Assembly (NCBI RefSeq): GCF_963675165.1
Contig: NC_087378.1
Span: 1,729,525 to 1,793,524, forward strand
Direction: 5' to 3'
DNA length: 64,000 nt
Source of the DNA: Halichondria panicea
Lineage: Eukaryota > Porifera > Demospongiae > Suberitida > Halichondriidae
The position numbers and the translations under genes are program-made. Shown here piece after piece: positions 10,868 through 20,571 of this stretch (within the stretch, counting starts at the first letter, position 1; every line of letters starts with the position of its first letter). The notes under the pieces are model-generated. The model ran no database searches and was not told the origin of the DNA. It saw only the letters and a list, made by a program, of their open reading frames with translations.

Positions 10868-13800
10868 TTAATCATCTGTTTTGTGATAGGAGGGGTCTTC
10901 TTGGTTGGGTGTGAAAGGAGACTGGAGGAGACTTTCATTGGTACCAACTTGAATCATTATGTTAGAAGGGTCAAAGTGCTGAAACGCTGGTTCGGCTGGT
11001 TCGGAGGGTTCGCAGACTGTGAGCAAAATGCTTGGGTCTGGGTTGTCTGTGAAAAACTTGAGTACTTTATCATGGGTGAAGTTCTCAACGTTAATGCCGT
11101 TGACAGCCACCACCACATCTTCATTTTTGAGTCCTACTTTGTCAGCTAACCCACCTGGCCGGGTGGGGAGAGGAAACATTTTTACAGTCACAAACCTAAT
11201 ACCTAAATATGTGATAGATCTATGCAAGAAATTTTTTCAGTACAAGCCGTACAAGTATAAAAGAACATATCCATGCGCTGGTCATCAATTTTATTAAGCC
11301 TGCATGCAAGTATACATGCATGTACGTACAAGTAAAGGCCAATCGTCTCAGTATACTTACCTGGAACAATGTGCCTAATAACAGATGGCCTTTCATTATG
11401 AAGATAAAATCCACATTTTCCTATCTCTCCTCTTTCATTCACCTCTCTGACAATCTCAAATGTATGGGCTGTTCGCTTCGAGTACTTTTTAACACTTAGC
11501 AACCTTTTTGGTTTTCTCCTATTACTGATCCAGCGGTCTATAAAACACAATAATTATAAAAAACACAATTTACAATAATATATACCAGCCACATAATAGA
11601 GTGTGTTAAGTACCTCTTGAGGTTGAGTCATGTTGGTCAGAAAGCCCGTCGGAGTGGAGTATAGCTATCTTCGAAAAGTGATTCATATCTGAAACAAAAT
11701 GTACAAAACAATTACCATTAATAACATACAGTATAATTATACCATGCGTGCCATCTGTATCACTTCCATAGCCACTTGCAATTGATAGAGTCGGGTTGGA
11801 CGTACACGTAAGATGTTTAGAATCCAGAGTGGATTTAAATTGTATTGTACCTGCAAGTAATTTAAAACACTGCCAAATTGTAGAAAGACATGAAAATAAG
11901 GTTGATGTAAGTATACCAGGTTGTGTATTAGTTAATGTACAGTGCAACAACCAAAGAGAGTAGATTTTTTTTTGATTTTTTTTTTCACATTTTGTGGCAT
12001 ATCTTCTGAAGTAAAAGTGATATGATCTATTTGAATGCAGGTACTGAAAGTTCAACTATTGGCGCTTCCATTGGACCACCACCTGTTACATCATATGACA
12101 TCATCACTATAAAATGGCTGTCTGAAGATGTGTACCTCCAAAAATATGTTAGGAATAGAAGTAGCTTATTTGTTTGAGTTAAGATCTGAAATTTGTTGTG
12201 CATGTACCTGAGTATATTACTCATCTTTTGAGCTTCAACGGAAGTCTGGGCTACTAGTAAGTTCTGAGAAATACTGCATTTTGTTGTTTTTTGGTGGCAA
12301 ATATGTTAGGAATACAACTTTCGATTTTATGCTAGTTAAGGTCTGATTTTTGAGAAGCATGTACTACAATAGTGTAAAATTCATTTGAACTAACTTACAG
12401 GAGCTAAACAAGTCTCTTCTTTGCTAGAGCGGCCCTTCTTGTCAAAAATGGTGATTTTGCTCCGTTTTGCTACTTTTGCTGACGTATGCAATGATATTCA
12501 TTGATTTGTGACATCACAAATCATCTTATTGTTATTTGCTACATCCAAAGGTCATGCGATGTCTACCTGCAACTACACAGTTGGTGTTGGTCATTCTGTG
12601 TCACAGGGGCGTGGCAATTGAGCTTACTACGTAGCCAAATCGCCCCAAAAGTCATAAAAAGCACTGTTTTTGACAAGATGGGCCGCTCTAGCAAAGAAGA
12701 GGCTAGCCTAACTCCTGCATGTAAGTTAGTACAGATGAAAAGTACACTATTGTAGTACATGCTGCTCAAAAATCAGACCTTAACTAATATAAAATCGAAA
12801 GTTGTATTCCTAACATATTTGCCACCAAAAAACAACAAAATGCAGTATTTCTCAGAACTTTCTAGTAGCCAAGACTTCCGTTGAAGCTCAAAAGATGAGC
12901 AATATACTCAGGTACATGCACAACAAATTTCAGATCTTAACTCAAACAAATAAGCTACTTCTATTCCTAACATATTTTCGGAAGTACACATCTTCAGACA
13001 GCCATTTTATACTGATGATGTCATGTGATGTAACAGGTGGTGGTCCAATGGAAGCGCCAATAGTTGAACTTTCAGTACCTGCACTCAAATAGATCATATC
13101 ACTTTTACTTATGCCACAAAATGTAAAAAATGTGTACCAAAAAAAAAAAATCTACTCTATTTGGTTGTTGCACTGTACAGTGCATGTAGAGGGGTTATGA
13201 CAGTAAACCTCCCGACTACGAGGGCGTAGCCCGAGGGGGAGGTGTGGTTTACTGTCATAAACCCAGGCACTGTGCATTAACTGATATAATAATGTCTCAT
13301 CTGATTGGCTGACTGGTTGCTATGCATCCAGCTATATAAGATTGCATGCATGACTACCACATAGCAACATGCACTATTCAAACTAGTGTTCAAGCTGGCG
13401 CTGTGCTAATGCCTCTCGCCATGGTTTTGCTTTCGCTGAAAAGTATTAGAGTGTTATATTAGTTTCTATAATGAATTTTATATTAAAGTTAGCTTATCTA
13501 TATAAAGTCACTGAGAAGAAAAGACTTATTTATATGCATCTATTGTTGTATTATGTGGCTTACTAGGATCTCAAGAAAGAAGAAAATTGATTCTTCTAGG
13601 ATCTGTAGTTCAGTGTATATAATATCTAAGAAGAAAAGACCTGTGTACATGCATATTGTTATCTAATTAGTATATTGTTATATGGTAGTGTTTTGTGGCT
13701 TACCAGGCCTTCAAGACAAAGATGATTCTGCCAGGAGGATCTGGATCTGGATCTTGGATATTATTTCTCACACATGGGGATTGAGCGGGTGTGTCCAAAG

Positions 13801-16800
13801 AGATCAAATGGCTACTGCTAGCTAGCTGTTTTAACAGATATTTTCTGAGTATTGTAGCTAACAAAAAGCTAGCGCTTTAGTGCAAGGCTAACTCATATGT
13901 TGAATAGAAAGTTTGTGCGGACAGATGATGCTATGAAAGATTCTGAAGAGACTGCAACAGCCTTCAATGTGAGTCAAACTAGCCATAACTCGAGAAAGAA
14001 ACTTTAGTTTGCTAATCCACGAATCAAGAACGTGGCTAGAAGCCTATAGAAGCTGTTAGTTTTCGTCGCATTGCAACCGTTGAGCAGTTACTGCTGGAAT
14101 ACACACACACACACAGACACACACACAGACACACACTAGACTCGCCAGCCAGCCCTTGAGAAAGGGACTGGTCAAACTCCGTGTAGAGACTCGTGTAACG
14201 TTTGCCACGATATTTGTGGCAACTAACCGCATGCGGTTACCGCAAGATCAATGATAGTGACGTTTCACTAGAAAACTCTACGTATCACATGCAGTATACT
14301 GACGTCACGAAAACCGCAGCCACTTAAAATATTTTCTGATATGCTGACTGTGCAACATGAGTCTCAACACGGAGTTTGACCAGTCTACTGTTCGCCTGCA
14401 ACAGTGACGGCATGCGAGTCTAGACACACACACAGTCAGCTTTACCGTATCCCTCCTGCGGCTACGCCTCGAGGCATAACAAGAAGACAACTAGGAAACT
14501 AGAGCTCGTCCATATCAGGGCTCCTGTCCACACTCGTACCTCAGAGCCTTGCGCAGCTTGGACAAAATATGAGCAGCCAGCCCCTCCCTCCAAGCGAACG
14601 GTACAGAGCCACTCCCCCTCTCTGTTATTAGTCAGCCCCTCCCTCCACGTACCTACTGCAGCAACCAGCCAGAAAAAATAACACAGCTAGCTCTAGACCA
14701 GCTTTCTTCGGCTATGCTAGGCTAGTAGGCAAGCAAAGGTAAGTTTAAAATGGCCACTCCTATATTATTATTAAACTGGCTTCTAATACAGAAACTGAAC
14801 AGGCCTAGTGCAGTGCACGTGCGTGCAGTACTAGTGAGCAAGGCTCAGCCTGAGCCCTGGCCTTCTCCCAGCTGTCAGAGTGTCTCTAAAGCAGCTCCTT
14901 CTGCAAGCACACAGCAGATGAACTAGTCTACAGACTACACCCTCTGACTCATTTATGACATTTTGTTTCTCATGCATGACATTTCATTCATCGAAAACAC
15001 CATTATTGTATTTTTGCTGCATACGCTTGAGGTGCCAATTTATGAGCCATATTTTCCCTTGTGCCAATTTATGACAGTTAAACCTCACTAGACTACATCG
15101 CAAAAATGTAGTAGGTGGGAAATATGGTATACTTACAGTTGTAGTGTTTGACAATCACCCTCTGTCCCGCTAGTAGGGACGCATTCATCCTGAGGTCAAG
15201 GGGATCTGGTGAATCCTCAAGGTACACTTCGAACTTCCTGTCCATATCCCCCAGAACTGATACCCAAACTTCTTTGATGCTTTTGGAGCTATCAGCAGGC
15301 AGGATCTTGTCTTCTTGGTCAGGGAATATGGCACTGTGTGTGCGCATGTGTATATACGTGTGTTCATGTGGATGAATCAATCTCTACTATATAGCTATGC
15401 TAGTCTAGAGAAAGGAGAGTGAGGTTGTGATCAGTGACAAGGCGCACACACTAGCCAGTGGCATATCTTTGGGGGCTTGAGCACTCCCCTGGTCTCCCAG
15501 ACAACTATATAAAACTAATTTAGCTATCAGCACTGTTCTAGCTAACTGTTAGCTAGAACAGTGCTGTAAACTGAGCAGCTCTAATGCAAACCACATTCGC
15601 TTGTGTTACAAGTTATGACCACGCCCAATTGAGTATGCGCAATCAGCATTGGCAATGTTATTATGTAATGCAGTGACATTTCCTTATGTTGTCTAATTAA
15701 TGCGGGACGTAAATTTTCGGCCGCATGCTCAACAGTACCGTTAAGCCCCCTGCTTCAACTTCTAGAAACGCCCCTACTAGCCACAAGTTAGCCTCGATCG
15801 GTCCCCCGCTGATAAAATACAGCCTGGTACCTATTACATGGGTGATAGTGCACATGCGCTTAATTATATACGTATGGCCTGTCCACGCCCATGCAATATC
15901 TACATTATATGGCTTATAGTTAAGCTTAGCTAGCTAGCTGTAGCTTATGCCCTCTATTGCGTTGTCGAGAAGGCTTGCACACTAGTTTTAAGCCAGAAGA
16001 GGCTCTCATCTACCTCTACAATGGTCGTATGGTCGGGATGTCTGAGCTTGGTTCCTGTACAGGCTATGGTAAGTCTTTGTGATTCCGATAACCCGACCAT
16101 ACAACCATCCTGTAGAGGTAGATGAGTCTGGCTTCACACAGTGTGCAAGCCCGACAACACAATAGAGGGCATAAGCCACAGCTTCACGGGAGACAAAATA
16201 TATATTAACACGGAAAAAAACTAGTAAACAAACAAGTTTACGATATAATTTTACAAGGTTTACTAACGTAGAATGAATTCCTCGGGGAACTCAGTTTGCG
16301 CACTATGATATCACCCATGCAATTACCACGTCGTATTTTAATCGGCCTGGATTCGAGGCTAGCTACAAGTAAGCTCTATGGAGTTACTAGATTGGTCACA
16401 TTGCCAATCATAATTATGCAAACTTTCCACTAAATTATAGATGGTATATTGGCAGTTATAAGAGTGAATTAAAACTCACATGAAGCTATTCTTTGTTTCG
16501 ATTGCAATGACGTGCTGTCCAGTCAAAATGTCAGCTGAGAGATCCATGTTGATACGCTACAAACAATGGTAATTTATTACATGTATACATAGTCAATCGT
16601 CATAATTATTGTAATAGCTTATAATGCTGCAGGTCTAAGTTTGCTACTATAGTTATACATGTAGCTTTAAATAATAGCACATGCAGTATACACCCACTTG
16701 TTCCTCTTCCACATGCAGCCAGTCACAAACTGACCAAGAGAATGACATGTATACGTATCTTCTTACCAGCTTACACAAAAGTTTTGTTTATATCTCAGCT

Positions 16801-17047
16801 GAATGGTGTCGAAATCATAACCAAACTTCTTCACCCAGGGTTGAACAGCATCCCTCACTGTGCCCTTGTCTGGCACTGCCACAATTGTCGTGACCTTGTC
16901 GAGCAGGCTCAACTGAAACATTGTGGCAGATCGGTGTTCTGCAAAATGTGATAAAAAACCACAATCACAATAAATATAATCTACCATCTGTAAGACTACT
17001 TCCATAGCCACTTGATATAGTAGAGCGTTGGTCGAAGAAGGAGAGAT
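10868..17047 (-). CDS. Tandem Ras-binding-domain and PDZ protein, 3' exons (5' end not located)
   Basis: Minus-strand exons in transcript order: 16985-17047, 16775-16938, 16480-16556, 15137-15333, 11743-11850, 11614-11688, 11361-11537, 10868-11154. All junction phases agree; about 382 residues are seen. Exons 2-3 form an RBD/ubiquitin-like fold (VTTIVAVPDKGTVRDAV... MDLSADILTGQHVIAIE). Exon 4 is a second one (FPDQEDKILPADSS... PDPLDLRMNASLLAGQRVIV), resembling the tandem RBDs of RGS12/RGS14. A serine-rich linker leads to a PDZ domain (IGKCGFYLHNE, IRHIVPGG, GLKNEDVVVAVNGINV) nearest NHERF-type PDZs, then an acidic tail. I used the acceptor after CCCACCCGGCCAG (start 11154) because it restores a continuous PDZ core. 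The likely role is Ras-family GTPase signalling at a membrane scaffold (inference). No RGS or GoLoco segment was seen. Confidence 0.72.
11938..13177. mobile_element. Foldback element with ~0.5-kb inverted arms
   Basis: The left arm starts TACAGTGCAACAACC at 11938. The right arm ends with its complement GGTTGTTGCACTGTA at 13177. The arms run about 500 bp each, with small indels, and converge on a unique core near 12480-12610. Both arms carry the same ~65-residue frame in opposite directions (12027-12224 minus, 12895-13092 plus). Lies in the 3.3-kb intron 11851-15136 of the RBD/PDZ gene. Confidence 0.88.
13191..13264. repeat. Hairpin element with GAGGGCGTAGCCCGAGG core
   Basis: Arms GGGGTTATGACAGTAAACC and GGTTTACTGTCATAAACCC enclose a GC-rich core. 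The same core, in reverse, sits inside a hairpin with different arms at 42058-42165. Confidence 0.8.
13394..14478 (+). mobile_element. Family X element carrying a CA microsatellite (interrupted copy)
   Basis: Starts near GCTGGCGCTGTGCTAATG and ends (CA)n, then GTCAGCTTTACCGTAT, then CGCCTCGAGGCATA. Related copies: 59611-60207, 61395-61861 and, inverted, 62286-62780. Interrupted at 14136-14423 by another element inserted within the CA run. No transposase frame seen. Confidence 0.65.
14136..14423. mobile_element. Small inverted-repeat element nested in a CA microsatellite
   Basis: Terminal CTAGACTCGC (14136-14145) and GCGAGTCTAG (14414-14423). An inner inverted pair, GACTGGTCAAACTCCGTGT and ACACGGAGTTTGACCAGTC, extends the arms. 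ACACACA flanks both sides. Non-coding. Confidence 0.75.
15528..15566. repeat. Perfect 16-bp hairpin
   Basis: CAGCACTGTTCTAGCT and its reverse complement AGCTAGAACAGTGCTG are separated by 7 bases. It lies in the intron upstream of the second RBD exon; function unknown. Confidence 0.85.
15792..16358. mobile_element. Family Z inverted-repeat element (567 bp) with 15-bp flanking repeats
   Basis: Begins CCTCGATCGGTCC and ends GGCCTGGATTCGAGG. Flanks are CTAGCCACAAGTTAG (15777-15791) and CTAGCTACAAGTAAG (16359-16373), 13 of 15 identical, which reads as a long target-site duplication. The same ends and a 15-bp duplication occur at 48303-48868. A foldback of ~100-bp arms fills much of the interior. 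No open reading frame of note. Confidence 0.65.
15938..16183. repeat. Foldback with ~100-bp arms inside the family Z element
   Basis: The left arm (GTAGCTTATGCCCTCTATTG...CTCATCTACCTCTACA) is mirrored by the right arm (TGTAGAGGTAGATGAG...CAATAGAGGGCATAAGC), with a ~60-bp loop near 16040-16080. Confidence 0.85.
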
Positions 17048-17531
17048 CTGCAAAATGTGCATAAACGTATAATTATAGCCAAGAATCTAGAGTAGATTGT
17101 GATAGCAATGTACCTGCAAGTCAAAATATTTCGTAAAGAGATGATTTAGCAAATCTAACTGTAAATCAAACTTCTAGAAACTGCATATGCCTTAATACAT
17201 GCTAAAATAATTGCCATCATTATTTTGTCTCATCTGCCAAACATAATGCTTGCCAAATTTCCTTGCGCACGGCAATACAGAATTACAAATAACAGTACCA
17301 AATACAATACATGTACATGTATAGGAGCACATATGAGTATAGATGGAGCGTCTAACTCATTTCCGTGTTTGTAATACATGTGCTAAGTACTCTGTACATA
17401 TAAGGCTGATATCGTACCGTACAGCGGGTATATTTCGAAGGTATAAACTTTCGCAGATTGATCGTTAGAAAGGTTTTTGCAAAATTTTCGGGAATGCAGC
17501 CTTTGTTGTAACTTTGAACTTAACTTGTAAC

Positions 17532-17910
17532 TAGGCCCTGATAAATTATGTTTTTTTCACCCATTATTCTATTCTTGAAAAATGTGCCTATATATTATTC
17601 TCATAAAATCCGATTATTCTCTCATAGAATCTAATAACAAAGTTAAGACGTATATATAAACACAACACACGTACATGCAACTGATCAAGATATAATTAAT
17701 GTATCATGATTCTGTATCTCGCTGACTTGAAATATTTTGACACTCAAAATTTAAAAGAAGGGCGGCTGATTTGTGAGACACCTTTAGCCTTTTTACCATG
17801 AGAACATCCTTATGCAAAACTTAATGTAATGATCTTTACCAAAATGGACATTGATGCCCTTAGACACCTATTATGCTAAAATTATTCCGAGCATAATTTA
17901 TCAGAGCCTA
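17532..17910. mobile_element. Inverted-repeat element W, copy 1
   Basis: Terminal TAGGCCCTGATAAATTATG and CATAATTTATCAGAGCCTA. A second copy lies at 43088-43446, with shared internal sequence (TTTTTTTCACCCATTATT, AATGATCTTTACCAAAA). Non-coding, MITE-like. Confidence 0.75.
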
Positions 17911-18900
17911 CTTGTAACTATCCTCGATCCCAGGCCGCACTTTACTTAGGGAAGTGGGCCTGGTATCGACTGCTTGCGCATGTGCTAATATCCCCCCGGT
18001 ATCTGGGGGCTTTGGATAACATCGTATATTCTCAGTAAAACTATGACATCACAACGAACGGAAGTGGATTGAAGGAAGTAGATAGAAAGTTCCATTGAAG
18101 GTTTCTAGCCCATCGGATAGCGTTCTCTGATAGCTACCCTTAGCCTGCTATGTTAACAAAAGACTCACAGCCTGCAACAGTGTGGATGATGATCGTCTGA
18201 AAGGAGTGAAAGCTGACAAGAGCCTATATGGACAGGCCACGCGCATTTAACACTAACTTTGGTGAAAGTCTACTATACTACTGCTACTGATTCTATCAGA
18301 AGAAAATAGCAGTACAACAAACCTACACAGCTCTGTCTCTAGCTAGCTAGCTATATAGCTCTGTGTATGACTTTAAGATATTTTCTCTGATGAATCCAGT
18401 ATTATAGGAAATTTTACGGGAAAAAATATCCAATAATTTGGCGCATGCACAAGCAGTCGATAGCAGGCCTTCTTTCCTATGAAGGCCGGTGAAGGAGACT
18501 AACTTGTAACTAGAAAGTAATGTGTACATAGGTATTTATAGATGTTAGTGATTACCTCATGTTTTGTGTTACTTATCTCTTAGCTATAGTTCTAGAACAT
18601 TCTATGTTGTTATGTAATGTGTGCACGTGTTTAGTTCTTGCGTCTTCGAAGAGAATATTAAACAAAAGATCAACAGCCTTTCTGCAGCATGCGATATTAA
18701 ATTTGTGGGTATTAATGTTTGCGGTACACGTTTGATCAGTGAAACCGCGAACATTTATACCCTTGAAATATACATGCTATACGGTATTTGATCTATGAAT
18801 AATTATCATTGAATAATGTTAGCAGCACTTAGCGGTTTGACATAAATTATATGGAAATGTTTGTATATATGAACAGGACGATATCATTTCCGCGTAGTAA
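17911..18900. other. Gene-free stretch with element fragments
   Basis: Contains a partial family Z end (CCTCGATCCCAGGCC at 17922-17936). At 18690-18787 is a short inverted-repeat remnant (GTTTGCGGT... facing ACCGCGAAC, ending GCTATACGGTAT) related to 25523-25718 and 54601-54928. I could not find the first exon of the RBD/PDZ gene here. Confidence 0.5.
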
Positions 18901-19378
18901 GACGCCCCATGAATCAGCCGCCCTTCTATGGGAAAGTCCATCTGAGCACTTTAGTCTGAACTTTTTTGGCCAGGTTGGAATTCCGACCTGACCAATCAGA
19001 TCAATGATCGACAAAATTAAAGGAATGACAAGAAGCGTATGTGTTCTATACATTAGGACGCATTTATAGCTAGTGCTAGTCAGTCTAACTGTGGCTACTA
19101 TTAGCCAGTCAAAGAGCTATAGTAAGTTGAGTTGACTGACACTAGTGCTGTGCAACCTTTTTCTTGTTCTTTTAGCAACATTCTTGGAGCAACCCAAACA
19201 AAAATTCAGCTGTGCTAGTCAAGTGTTTGCGGTTGACCTTTTGCATGCGTTGTTAAATTCTTCTGGTTTAACACTGACGTAATGACAATTAACATTCCAT
19301 TGTGCAATGACCTCTGAACTAAAGTGCTCAGACAGACTCTCATAGGAAGGGCGGCTGATTCATAGACTACATCTACTC
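18901..19378. mobile_element. Inverted-repeat element of the AATCAGCCGCCCTTC family, long form
   Basis: About 60-bp imperfect terminal repeats: CATGAATCAGCCGCCCTTC...GAGCACTTTAGT at the left, ACTAAAGTGCTC...GAAGGGCGGCTGATTCAT-like sequence at the right. The ends match the short perfect element at 20371-20542. Non-coding interior. Confidence 0.75.
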
Positions 19379-19408
19379 ATGTGCTCCTGATAATTAATAT
19401 GTACATAA

Positions 19409-19766
19409 CAGTGGCGGATCCAGGAAAATGAAAGGGGGTTCCAAACTACGAGCGCACAGCGCGAACTTTTTTGGGGGGTTCGCCACTTCCGGTCACACGT
19501 GACTAGGGAAAACCCCATACTCAGCCAGGGGAAGTCCCTTAATAGACTTGCGTAGAGCTAGCTAGCTAGCTAGTTGCCACAAACAGTCAACTAGCTAGCC
19601 TAGGCTAACCTGAACACCCCTTTTGCATCAAAACAACAGGTACAATCATTGAATCAAATTACAATGGCTACAAATAGCTAGCTGGTAGTTGTAGTAAAAG
19701 CCATAATAGCTAGACTGAAAGGGGGGATCCGTGGCACCCTGGGATCTCCCCCTGGATCCACCACTG
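19409..19766. mobile_element. hAT-like non-autonomous element
   Basis: Ends CAGTGGCGGATCCAGG and CCTGGATCCACCACTG are inverted repeats of the type often seen at hAT-superfamily termini. 358 bp, no transposase. A clean 8-bp target duplication is not visible (flanks GTACATAA and CATAAAAT share only part), so the superfamily call is tentative. Confidence 0.6.
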
Positions 19767-19849
19767 CATAAAATGACTGACCTTTATTGGTAGCTTTTAG
19801 AGATTCCACTTTCCTGTGAGTAAAGAGTTACAGTATGTAATAAATATAA

Positions 19850-20215
19850 GGTAAATGTTGGTATAATGAGTCACCTAAGCTTAATTATAAATTTCTCTGG
19901 AGACAATCGTTGGAAAAATGTAAAATTTACGCTATAATACAATTAAGATATGGTGATTATGAAAATCAGGTTATCTTTTAAAAATTCCGAATTATGTCAC
20001 TTAAATTGTAATTTAATTATAACGATGTACTAAATGCAAATTTTGGGGAACGATGGTATTATGGGTCACGAGGTGTAGAGGCTTGTACTACAAGCATGAA
20101 CTACCGTAGAAAGTAATAATCAAATTAACCACTAATTGACCACAGCAATGCATTCTCAACAGCCGGTAAATGTTGGTATAATGAGTCACCTAAGCTTAAT
20201 TATAAATTTCTCTGG
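19850..20215 (+). repeat. Pair of 51-bp direct repeats
   Basis: The block starting GGTAAATGTTGGTATAATG at 19850-19900 recurs at 20165-20215, followed in both by similar AATGTAAAATTTACGC sequence. Possibly two copies of an element whose far end is ACTCATAATACAGGTAT near 20330. Confidence 0.75.
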
Positions 20216-20370
20216 TTGAAAAAATGTAAAATTTACGCCATGATATGGCGATTATGAAAATCAGAAAAATTTAAAGATTATGGGAAGCATTTTATCAAAG
20301 AGACCCATAATACCCCCTGACTCATAATACAGGTATCTACCTTACAGCTACAACACAGCTAGGCACTAGT

Positions 20371-20542
20371 TAGTCTCATGAATCAGCCGCCCTTCCATGG
20401 GAGAGTCCATGGAAGGGTGGTTGTCTGGGGGCCAGACCTTTTCTCAGATGGGGGAGGGGGAAGGCTCTACTTGATTTTTCCCCCGAGCTATTAGACATGA
20501 TCTGGTCCCGAGACTAGGAAGGGCGGCTGATTCATGAGACTA
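20371..20542. mobile_element. 172-bp MITE with perfect 26-bp terminal inverted repeats
   Basis: The left end TAGTCTCATGAATCAGCC (continuing GCCCTTCC) and the right end (GGAAGGGC then GGCTGATTCATGAGACTA) are exact reverse complements over 26 bp, implying recent mobility. It sits about 30 bp past the stop of the CARD gene. Degenerate relatives: 10617-10673, near 17755, and 18901-19378. Confidence 0.9.
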
Positions 20543-20571
20543 GGTACTACGTTTTAAAGGGCTGAGCAACA

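Noticed and set aside
10868..11227. PDZ exon read through to 11202 with the extra segment IRFVTVKMFPLPTR
   Set aside because: The upstream acceptor keeps frame but inserts 16 residues in the PDZ core. The acceptor at 11154/11155 has a good pyrimidine tract and joins HIVPG to GLADKVGL as PDZ domains require. Alternative splicing is not excluded.
10868..17047. Dishevelled as the identity of the PDZ-containing gene
   Set aside because: Dishevelled has DIX-PDZ-DEP. Here the upstream domains are RBD-like, the PDZ is C-terminal and of NHERF-like type, and no DEP domain follows.
16060..17120. RGS domain upstream of the tandem RBDs, as in RGS12/14
   Set aside because: Looked for on the minus strand up to ~18.5 kb without finding the characteristic helices; only repeat remnants were seen.
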